Below are positions 1 to 5,182 of a stretch of 6,873 nt of DNA, one piece after another. The stretch spans positions 1-6,873 of the forward strand of contig JAOPYW010000237.1 in assembly GCA_025964405.1 (NCBI GenBank). Reading direction: 5' to 3'. The position numbers were made by a program, and so were the translations under genes. This DNA is from Thermoleophilia bacterium. GTDB lineage: Bacteria > Actinomycetota > Thermoleophilia > Gaiellales > SKUG01. Within the stretch, counting starts at the first letter, position 1. Each line of letters opens with the position of its first letter. Below the pieces are notes generated by a model, which was given only the letters and a program-made list of their open reading frames with translations, was not told the DNA's origin and searched no databases.

Positions 1-2975
1 TGGCCACGAACAAGTGCTACCAGTACCGTATCGTCGTCACCGACCACGTCGGCAACCAGACCATCACCACCAACACGGGAGCACTCAAGGTCACCAAGAC
101 CGACTGGACCCCGCCCGCCCCCTTCGACCTGCAGCCCCCCACCAACGCGGCGCTGCCGGTCATCACGGCTGGCGCTGCGGCACCGAGCTGTGGCGGCGTG
201 CCGACCTACACGAGCGCGACGCCGACGCTCGACTGGACCGACGCCACCGACAGCTCACTGGCCGAGTACCGTGTGTACTTCGACCCGTCGAACACCTTCC
301 CACTTGCCGCCTCCTCCGTCACGGGCCTGCCACCGACGAGCAGCCTGACGCTCGCGCCGCGACCGGCCGGCGCGTACTGGTGGAAGGTCGCGGCCAAGGA
401 CGTGCCCAACAACCTGACGTGGAACAACCCGGGCCTGCCCTCGCCACAGGTGCAGGTGGGCATCGACCTGGTCGCGCCGACCGTCGCGAGCGCGGCTCCC
501 GCCGACAATGCGTGGAGCACGAGTTCCACGCCGGCGCTCAACTGGACGGCCAGTGACGATCGCTGTCTCGCCCGCACGCAGCCCCAGGTCGACGGCGCGC
601 TTGCCGACACCCTGACGGGCACGGCTACGACCTACACGCCTGCGGCCCTGACCGACGGTGACCACCCGTGGCGCGTCACGGGCATCGACGTCGCCGGGCG
701 CACGACGACCAGCGCCGCACGCACGGTGCGCGTCGACACGCAGGATCCCGTCAGCACGATCACGTGGCCGAGCAGCCCGAACGGCGGCACGAGCGTGCCG
801 TTCACGGGCACCGCCGCCGACCCCCTCAAGGATGGCTCGGCGAGCGGCGTCGCGACCTGGCAGATCCGCTGGCGCAGCGCGCCGGCCGGTGCATGGAACG
901 CCACCCCCGTCTGCAGTGGCATCACGGGCGGCGCGATCAGCTGCGCCTGGAACAGCACCGTGGTCGGCCCAGATGGCGACTACAACTTCCGGCTTGACGT
1001 CACTGACACCGCCGGGCGCACCTGGTCGACGACGAGCGGCGTCGTACGTCTCGACAACAACCCGCCGATCGTCACCCTGCCGCGCGATTCGACGGGCGCC
1101 GACGTCGATGACCAGGCATCGCTCACCACGATGTCGGCGAACTGGAACGCCGCCACCGACCCTGCGGGTGTCGCGAGCTATGACATCTGCTTCACCGCGT
1201 CGCCGACGGGCGCCGACTGCTCCACGACGGCCGAGCTGCCGTGGACCAGCAACGGTGTGGCGCTCAACCACACGCAGGGCGGCTTCGCGCTGACCGTGAC
1301 GGGTTACTACTACGCCTGCATCCGCGCGACGGATGCCGCGGGCAACCGGAGCGCCGGATTCTGCTCCGACGGCGTGCAGGTCGACGATGGTCCGCCCGCG
1401 GCGCCGGCGACCGTCAATGACGGCACGGCCGCCGACCGCGACTACACGGCATCGCTCACGACGCTCTCGGCCAACTGGAGCGCGAGCACCGACGGCGCAG
1501 GCATCGACAGCTACGAGTACTGCGTCTCGGCCGCCTCGAGCAGTGGCACCGACTGCGGTGGCGGCGCGCTGGTCGGATGGACCACGACCGGCACCGGCAG
1601 GGCGGTCACCCGCGCTGGCCTGACGCTCACGAACGGTGCCACCTACTGGGTGTGCGTGCGGGCGAAGGACGGTATCGGCAACTACTCGACGACGCCGAAT
1701 TGCTCCGACGGCATCACGGTCGACACGAACGGCCCGACCGGCGTCACGGCGATCTTCCCGGTAGACGCGAGCTCGCCCAACGAGGGAACGTACACCTTCG
1801 ACTGGTCGGCCGGCGCAGACCCCGCAGGCATCGACCACTACGACATCTACGTGGATGGCGCCCTCAAGGGCAGCAACTTGACGCCCGACCAGTGGGGCAC
1901 GATGGACGTGCTCGGCGGCGCACACACCTGGAAGGTGCGGGCGTTCGACACGCTCGGCAACTGGACCGACTTCCCGTTCAGCTTCACCGCGAAGGTCGTG
2001 CCCGACGTGACGCCTCCGAATGCCTTCAACCTCCTCACACCCGCCGACGGGGCCAGCGTGCCCGCCGGCACGGCGCTGACCTGGGAGAAGCCCTACGACT
2101 TCAAGGGCATCGCCAACTTCAAGGTGTTCATCGACGGCGGCCTCGTGGGCTCGGTGCCCGGCACCGTGACCTCCTTCACGCCGGCGGCCGGCGCGGGCGG
2201 TGCGCTCTGCGTCGCCAACTTCGATCCCTCAGCGGGCGTAGCCGGCTGCGTCGATGCACCGGCCTACGGAGCGCCCTGGACCGTCGGTCCCCACACGCCG
2301 TACAACGGCGGAGGCAACTCCCTCGGCTTCGATGCGTGGGACACCAGCATGGGCACGACGGCTGCGACGTACACGGCGACCATCCCGGCCGCTGGCGCTG
2401 ACCTGCGCTTCCTCCACCACTACGACGCATCGGCGACGGTGAATGGCGACGGTTCCGTGCAGTCGGCATGGGACGGCGGCAACGTGGAAATCTCGACCGA
2501 CAACGGCGCGACCTGGAAGAGCACGTGTGAACTCGACGCGCACGCCAAGCTCGGCACCTCCCTCAGCTGCGACTACGAAGTGATGGATTCGAGCGGCGGA
2601 TACACCGCGGTGCTCGCCAGTGGCCTCGGCAACCCGCTCGCCTATCGCCACGTGTTCTCGGGCGCGACTTCCGGCATGGTGCAGTCGACCCTGCACCTCA
2701 CTCGTTTCGCCGGCCAGACGATCAAGGTGCGCTTCGTCATGGGCGTCGACAGCTGCTACGTGGGAATGTCGGCCGACATGCTGGAGTACTGCCCGGAGCG
2801 CACCGCAGGCGCCGCAGCAGGCACGGCCGTGACGAAGGCCGCGTGGCACATCGACGACCTGACCCTTGCGAGCCCGACCCTCGCGCCCGGTCCACACAAC
2901 TGGTACGTGGTGGCTGCCGACCCGTCGGGAAACATCCGCCAGTCGACTCAGACCTGGTCGTTCACCCTCCCGTGA
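1..2975 (+). CDS. Giant Ig/FN3-repeat surface or secreted protein, C-terminal part (5' end outside window)
   Basis: The frame is open from the left edge (first whole codon at 3) to TGA at 2973-2975, giving 990 residues. A GTG at 198 is internal, because the same repeat-type sequence continues upstream of it. I see about seven beta-sandwich repeats of 90-120 residues, ending near 100, 471, 746, 1064, 1391, 1730 and 2009, plus a final split one at 2010-2972. Recurrent signatures are LxWxAxxD, Y.Y.VDG, a late W.V.A.D..GN strand and Pro-rich linkers such as DNNPP. These recall bacterial Ig-like and fibronectin type III domains of extracellular adhesins and enzymes. An inserted domain at about 2187-2876 has an Asp-box (STDNGATW) and ends with WHIDDLTLA, as in immune inhibitor A-like C-terminal domains. 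The protein ends TWSFTLP, with no LPXTG, no terminal membrane helix and no basic tail, so any anchor or catalytic domain must lie upstream. Role (adhesion or substrate binding) is inferred. Confidence 0.85.
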   Translation, partial: ATNKCYQYRIVVTDHVGNQTITTNTGALKVTKTDWTPPAPFDLQPPTNAALPVITAGAAAPSCGGVPTYTSATPTLDWTDATDSSLAEYRVYFDPSNTFPLAASSVTGLPPTSSLTLAPRPAGAYWWKVAAKDVPNNLTWNNPGLPSPQVQVGIDLVAPTVASAAPADNAWSTSSTPALNWTASDDRCLARTQPQVDGALADTLTGTATTYTPAALTDGDHPWRVTGIDVAGRTTTSAARTVRVDTQDPVSTITWPSSPNGGTSVPFTGTAADPLKDGSASGVATWQIRWRSAPAGAWNATPVCSGITGGAISCAWNSTVVGPDGDYNFRLDVTDTAGRTWSTTSGVVRLDNNPPIVTLPRDSTGADVDDQASLTTMSANWNAATDPAGVASYDICFTASPTGADCSTTAELPWTSNGVALNHTQGGFALTVTGYYYACIRATDAAGNRSAGFCSDGVQVDDGPPAAPATVNDGTAADRDYTASLTTLSANWSASTDGAGIDSYEYCVSAASSSGTDCGGGALVGWTTTGTGRAVTRAGLTLTNGATYWVCVRAKDGIGNYSTTPNCSDGITVDTNGPTGVTAIFPVDASSPNEGTYTFDWSAGADPAGIDHYDIYVDGALKGSNLTPDQWGTMDVLGGAHTWKVRAFDTLGNWTDFPFSFTAKVVPDVTPPNAFNLLTPADGASVPAGTALTWEKPYDFKGIANFKVFIDGGLVGSVPGTVTSFTPAAGAGGALCVANFDPSAGVAGCVDAPAYGAPWTVGPHTPYNGGGNSLGFDAWDTSMGTTAATYTATIPAAGADLRFLHHYDASATVNGDGSVQSAWDGGNVEISTDNGATWKSTCELDAHAKLGTSLSCDYEVMDSSGGYTAVLASGLGNPLAYRHVFSGATSGMVQSTLHLTRFAGQTIKVRFVMGVDSCYVGMSADMLEYCPERTAGAAAGTAVTKAAWHIDDLTLASPTLAPGPHNWYVVAADPSGNIRQSTQTWSFTLP
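1065..1730 (+). repeat. Two adjacent homologous Ig-like repeats within the giant protein
   Basis: Two consecutive domains (about 1065-1391 and 1392-1730) are clearly more alike than the other repeats. Both have SLTT(M/L)SANW followed by TDxAG(V/I)xSY and then a C(F/V) strand. Both carry a second cysteine in (A/T)DC, and a YxCxRA.D..GN strand followed by CSDG. The regular spacing of about four cysteines per repeat suggests disulfides, consistent with export. This looks like an internal domain duplication that has since diverged. Confidence 0.7.
2187..2876 (+). other. Jelly-roll (InhA/MAM-like) domain inserted into the last Ig-like repeat (within CDS)
   Basis: The last Ig-like repeat begins normally (LTWEKPYDF, then FKVFIDGGLVGS and TSFTPA). 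It resumes with its closing strands only about 230 residues later (LAPGPHNWYVVAADPSGN). Between them lies a segment with six cysteines and the features GGNVEISTDNGATWKS, HVFSG, FAGQTIKVRFVMGVDS and WHIDDLTLA. The order DGG.VEIS.D.G..W, then FSG, then AG..V..RF, then W.IDD.. is typical of the carbohydrate-binding-like beta-sandwich at the C-terminus of immune inhibitor A (M6 peptidases) and related secreted proteins. Family assignment is by motif memory only; boundaries are approximate. Confidence 0.6.
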
Positions 2976-3044
2976 TCGCGGCTTTACGAGCCTGAGCTCC
3001 CCCAGAGCACCGGTCTCAGCAGCCGCAGCACGTACTTTGCGCGT

Positions 3045-3088
3045 AAGCGGCCACCTCCATGGCCGTCGAGGCCTGCAACTGGCCGCTT
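3045..3088. other. Inverted repeat in spacer, possible RNA stem or weak terminator
   Basis: The 9-base arm at 3045-3053 (AAGCGGCCA) is the exact reverse complement of 3080-3088 (TGGCCGCTT), with a 26-nt loop. The loop holds a second small GGCC/GGCC stem. Flanking CGTAC (3031-3035) and GTACG (3101-3105) could extend the fold. There is no T-run after it, so it is not a classical intrinsic terminator. It lies in the 214-nt spacer between the giant gene and the next, which otherwise shows no gene. Confidence 0.4.
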
Positions 3089-3173
3089 CCGGAACACGAC
3101 GTACGGAGTGAGTGATGTCATGCCACCACGGCCCTTCCGGCCGGCATGACGCACCGCCTGTACGACCCGATCC

Positions 3174-3182
3174 GGAAGGGGG
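3174..3182 (+). promoter_or_regulatory. Shine-Dalgarno site for GTG start at 3190
   Basis: GGAAGGGGG ends 7 nt before a GTG codon. It is the strongest ribosome-binding-like sequence in this spacer and favours the GTG at 3190 over the in-frame ATG at 3115. That ATG has its own weaker GGAG at 3105-3108. Confidence 0.55.
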
Positions 3183-3189
3183 CGGCCGA

Positions 3190-3474
3190 GTGAGCTTTCT
3201 CGACTACCTGCATGACAACCGGGGTGTGTTCATCGACCACCGCGTGACGCCGCCAGCCAGCCTGGCCGCGAGCGCGTGGGATTCGACCGACCTCCTCGAC
3301 GCCGACACCGCTGCCGGGGCCACGCCCGCCGGCAGCCGTGCCCGACGCCGCCGCGGCTCGAAGGCAGGGGCCACCGGAGCGACGCGCTTCCGGCACGTGC
3401 GACCGGCCTTCGCGCCGTCGCCCTACTCCGATCCGCTTCCCTACGAAGAGCCGTGGGAGCGTGCCTTCCGATGA
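3190..3474 (+). CDS. Small orphan protein, 94 aa, upstream of SLT-like gene
   Basis: I do not recognise this protein. The chosen GTG gives MSFLDYLHDNRGVFIDHRVT as a sensible N-terminus. Starting at the ATG at 3115 would add 25 Pro/Gly/His-rich residues of doubtful coding character. There is no signal peptide or membrane helix. The N-terminal third is acidic, a central stretch (residues about 41-65) is Ala/Gly/Thr-rich with a basic ARRRRGSK patch, and the C-terminus is Pro/aromatic (YSDPLPYEEPWERAFR). The middle is probably disordered. Its stop overlaps the next gene's start (ATGA at 3471-3474), so the two are very likely translationally coupled, and a partnership with the SLT-like protein is a fair inference. 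It may be a small adaptor or binding protein, but no function can be assigned. Confidence 0.6.
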   Translation: MSFLDYLHDNRGVFIDHRVTPPASLAASAWDSTDLLDADTAAGATPAGSRARRRRGSKAGATGATRFRHVRPAFAPSPYSDPLPYEEPWERAFR

Positions 3475-4031
3475 TGCAGACCCTGCTGCGCCGCTTCCAC
3501 GACGAGCGCGACCGCGCCGCCGACGCCGCCTCGTCGACCGACGAGTCGCTCGCGACCTACGACCGCCTGCTGGCCGAGGAGGCCGAGCTGTGCGCCGTGC
3601 CTACCGACCTGCTCCGCGCGACCTGCTGGTACGCCAGCGGCTGGCGCCAGTACGAGCCCTCGGGCCGCGTGCTCTCGACGCCGACGTCGCACGGCACCAA
3701 CTGGGGCTGCATGCAGCTGTCTGACAACTGGCACCCCGACGCCTTCCCGGCGGCGATGAGCGACCCGCGGGCGAACGTACGCTACGCGGCGAACCTCCTG
3801 CACTGGCTGCACGAGCAGACCGGCAGCTGGGAGCGCGCGACGGTCGCCTTCTTCGGACACGACGCCCGGGCCGAGCATGCAGCGCGCCGCGTGCAGCGCT
3901 ACCGCGGTGAGCGACCGTGGGCCGAGCGCCTGGCGACCTCGCGCGACGAGCAGGTGCATGCTGGGGAGCCGGCGGCGGCCGATGCCGGGCTGGGCGAGTT
4001 CGACGACCTCTACTCCGACCTGGCGCTGTAG
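3471..4031 (+). CDS. Lytic transglycosylase-like (SLT-fold) protein lacking the catalytic Glu
   Basis: The start is the ATG at 3471, which overlaps the upstream stop as ATGA; a GGGAG at 3455-3459 lies 11 nt before it. The protein has 186 residues. Residues 40-135 match the order of SLT lysozyme-like motifs: CAVPTDLLRATCWYASGWRQ (41-60), the GTNWGCMQL loop (75-83, like the family G-LMQ), DPRANVRYAANLLHWL (98-113, like DP..N...G..YL..L) and AFFGHDA (126-132, in the place of AYNAG). Active members cleave the peptidoglycan glycan strand using a Glu in a (K/Q)ES motif. Here the aligned residue is Ala55 (GCC at 3633-3635), while Glu62 lies seven residues later. There is no signal peptide, the N-terminus is a charged helix, and the C-terminus is acidic (FDDLYSDLAL). 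It could be an inactive, binding-only relative, an enzyme using another acid, or a phage/secretion-type protein exported by a special route. Confidence 0.75.
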   Translation: MMQTLLRRFHDERDRAADAASSTDESLATYDRLLAEEAELCAVPTDLLRATCWYASGWRQYEPSGRVLSTPTSHGTNWGCMQLSDNWHPDAFPAAMSDPRANVRYAANLLHWLHEQTGSWERATVAFFGHDARAEHAARRVQRYRGERPWAERLATSRDEQVHAGEPAAADAGLGEFDDLYSDLAL

Positions 4032-4037
4032 CGCCTA

Positions 4038-4676
4038 CTACTCCGCCGCAGCGGCCTCGGCCACGTCCTCGGTCGCGCCGAGGAGGAACCTGTCGATCGC
4101 CGATGCCTGCTTCCTGAGCGCAGCATCGGGCCCTGTGGCGACGGCGATCACGCCGCTGCCGTCGGTGTGGCGGAAGGCACCGAGCACCTCGCGGCGCAGT
4201 CCTCCCTTCGACTGGTAGGTGAACTCGTACCGGAGCCACCGCGTGCCGTCGGCCGCCGACTTCGGCGATGCCTCCACCTTCGTGAAGCCCGGGAGCTTGA
4301 CCTTGAACTCCGCGTCGAACGTGTCCTCGATCGAGCTCACGAGCGGCAGTTCGTGCCCTGCGCCGCCGCGGTAGTTCACGAACGACACCTGCACGTCACC
4401 CGTGCAGGCGGAGCCCGAATCACCGCTCGGGCAGACGGCGGCGACGATCGTGCCCGCTCCGTCCTGGTTGCCCGCGCCGACCGAGCTGGCACCGAGGCGG
4501 CCCCAAGTTGTCGGCATGTCGTAGGTGAACCCGCCTGCGGAGACCGTCTCGACCTCGACCTGGTGACCCTTGTCACCGGCGAGGCGGTGGCCCACGCTCG
4601 CGAACGCGTCGCTCTTGAGGGCGATCGGCGACGCGAACGTCACACCCACGAGGGCGGCGACTGCGGTCATCTTCAT
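4038..4676 (-). CDS. Secreted protein with Sec signal peptide, possibly PsbP/LpqN-like fold
   Basis: The frame ends in TAG (complement of 4038-4040). I chose the ATG at 4676 (212 aa), which gives MKMTAVAALVGVTFASPIAL, a short Sec leader with likely cleavage after DAFA (residue 26). The ATG at 4670 has a better-spaced GGA but would lose the leader's lysine. A TTG at 4709 would add 11 residues. The mature protein has GGFTYDMPTTW (48-58), a cysteine pair 82/91 that probably forms a disulfide, a DVQVSFVNYRGG strand, a SIEDTFDAEF helix, a DGTRWLRYEFTY strand and a final helix (ALRKQASAIDRFLLGA). An early F.Y..P..W strand, central strands and a late amphipathic helix recall small secreted Mog1/PsbP-like proteins such as LpqN-type, but I cannot confirm this. 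It is convergent with the SLT-like gene, with a 6-nt gap. Function unknown. Confidence 0.75.
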   Translation of the reverse strand: MKMTAVAALVGVTFASPIALKSDAFASVGHRLAGDKGHQVEVETVSAGGFTYDMPTTWGRLGASSVGAGNQDGAGTIVAAVCPSGDSGSACTGDVQVSFVNYRGGAGHELPLVSSIEDTFDAEFKVKLPGFTKVEASPKSAADGTRWLRYEFTYQSKGGLRREVLGAFRHTDGSGVIAVATGPDAALRKQASAIDRFLLGATEDVAEAAAAE

Positions 4677-4738
4677 TGATCCAAAGACATCGAACGGCAC
4701 GCGGTGCAATTTCCGATCCTGACGACGGTGAGCGGCGC

Positions 4739-4753
4739 GTTCCCCTTGGGAAC
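4739..4753. promoter_or_regulatory. Perfect 6-bp inverted repeat upstream of the minus-strand secreted-protein gene
   Basis: GTTCCC at 4739-4744 and GGGAAC at 4748-4753 form a perfect dyad around CTT. It lies about 63 nt upstream of the start at 4676. It could be an operator or a 5'-leader hairpin of that gene; no promoter elements next to it can be recognised. Confidence 0.35.
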
Positions 4754-4806
4754 CACCTCATCCGCGCACCCCGCGCGGCACCGTCTTTCCCCCGGCTGCT
4801 GGTATC

Positions 4807-4820
4807 GGCAAGTTGTTGCC
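4807..4820. promoter_or_regulatory. Inverted repeat GGCAA-GTTG-TTGCC
   Basis: A perfect 5-bp dyad with a 4-nt centre. Its first ten bases (4807-4816, GGCAAGTTGT) recur as the reverse complement ACAACTTGCC at 4916-4925, about 100 bp downstream. Both copies lie between the divergent genes, so a regulator site or a large loop is possible. Short dyads also arise by chance. Confidence 0.3.
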
Positions 4821-4922
4821 AAATGTTGAGCACGCTATGGGCAAAATGCAGCTGTCATTTTTCGACCGTGTGGTGCCGGTACGAAGCGTCTCCACGTCCC
4901 CTCGCCCCTCCCTCGACAACTT

Positions 4923-4968
4923 GCCTGCCCACACTCCTGAGCAGCGCCTGCCCACACTCCTGAGCAGC
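4923..4968. repeat. Perfect 23-bp tandem duplication (2 copies)
   Basis: The 23-bp unit beginning GCCTGCCCACACTCC and ending TGAGCAGC occurs at 4923-4945 and again, directly adjoining and without mismatch, at 4946-4968. No third copy is seen on either side. It lies in the control region about 215 nt upstream of the paralog operon start. It could be a recent slippage duplication or a pair of direct-repeat binding sites; two helical turns per unit would place copies on about the same DNA face. Confidence 0.9.
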
Positions 4969-4972
4969 TGTT

Positions 4973-4990
4973 CTCGCGTGCGCGCGCGAG
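4973..4990. repeat. GC-rich hairpin CTCGCG/CGCGAG
   Basis: A 6-bp perfect inverted repeat with a 6-nt TGCGCG loop, beginning four bases after the 23-bp tandem duplication. It is not followed by a T-run, so it is not a clear intrinsic terminator. Alternating CG sequence makes short dyads likely in this composition. Confidence 0.3.
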
Positions 4991-5084
4991 GCAGGGCCCG
5001 CCGCTGGAAGTTCGTTCAGCCGATCGGCCCCCATGGCAAAAGATGCGGCTACGGAGGGACGTCGATTCGCGTCAGGCCCGCCTA

Positions 5085-5114
5085 GAGACCGGAATATCCC
5101 GAACATTCCGTCTC
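5085..5114. promoter_or_regulatory. 10-bp inverted repeat with one bulge upstream of paralog operon
   Basis: GAGA-c-CGGAAT (5085-5095) pairs with ATTCCGTCTC (5105-5114). All ten base pairs are present, with a single bulged C at 5089 and a 9-nt loop (ATCCCGAAC). It ends about 69 nt before the ATG at 5183. The position suits an operator or a structured 5' leader for the two paralogs. It is the longest stem I see in the region. Confidence 0.5.
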
Positions 5115-5125
5115 AAGTACAACAC

Positions 5126-5151
5126 TTGTCGAACCGATGCATGTTGTCGAA
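5126..5151. repeat. Direct repeat TTGTCGAA, two copies 18 bp apart
   Basis: TTGTCGAA occurs at 5126-5133 and 5144-5151. A third, inverted copy of the 7-base core (TCGACAA) lies at 4913-4919. The two direct copies sit 32-57 nt before the ATG at 5183, a good position for regulator binding. Function is unproved. Confidence 0.4.
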
Positions 5152-5171
5152 ACGCCCCGCCCAGCCTCCCC

Positions 5172-5176
5172 AGGAG
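5172..5176 (+). promoter_or_regulatory. Shine-Dalgarno AGGAG for ATG at 5183
   Basis: AGGAG ends 6 nt before the ATG at 5183. This fixes the start of the first paralog there, although the same frame stays open upstream to an ATG at 5033. Confidence 0.75.
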
Positions 5177-5182
5177 CTCTCG

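Larger units (their letters stand above)
4677..5182. other. Divergent intergenic control region without a convincing gene
   Basis: About 500 nt separate two divergently transcribed genes for exported proteins. Open frames here are short, mutually overlapping, and lack plausible protein sequence or good ribosome sites. The region is less G+C-rich than its surroundings in places (4801-4866). It holds a 23-bp tandem duplication, several inverted repeats and three TTGTCGA words, listed separately. I found no confident -35/-10 pair: TTGTTG at 4813 with TATGGG at 4836 (17-nt spacer) is the best plus-strand candidate, and it is weak. Confidence 0.6.

Noticed and set aside
198..200. GTG as the true start of the giant protein
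   Set aside because: The frame is open to the left edge and encodes the same kind of beta-repeat sequence (YRIVVTDHVGN), so the GTG is internal.
255..1925. Long open frame of 556 codons on the minus strand opposite the giant gene
   Set aside because: The product is Arg/Val/Ala-rich, low-complexity, codon-shadow protein. The plus frame shows clear domain repeats, and long antisense frames are expected at this G+C content.
2866..3111. Plus-strand frame spanning the giant gene's end and the spacer
   Set aside because: It overlaps the well-supported giant gene in another frame, is Arg/Ser-rich, has no recognisable domain and no ribosome site.
4167..4679. Plus-strand 170-codon frame opposite the minus-strand secreted-protein gene
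   Set aside because: The minus frame has a signal peptide, a cysteine pair and regular strand patterns; the plus frame is an Arg/Glu/Val-rich shadow.
4923..4968. CRISPR array
   Set aside because: There are only two copies, directly adjoining and without a spacer, and no cas-like gene.
5129..5150. Actinobacterial SOS box (TCGAAC-N4-GTTCGA)
   Set aside because: TCGAAC is present, but the opposite half-site reads GTTGTCGA at the wrong spacing.
5033..5182. N-terminal extension of paralog 1 from the ATG at 5033
   Set aside because: It would put 50 polar residues before the signal peptide and translate through the inverted and direct repeats. The ATG at 5183 has AGGAG at the right spacing and matches paralog 2 in length.
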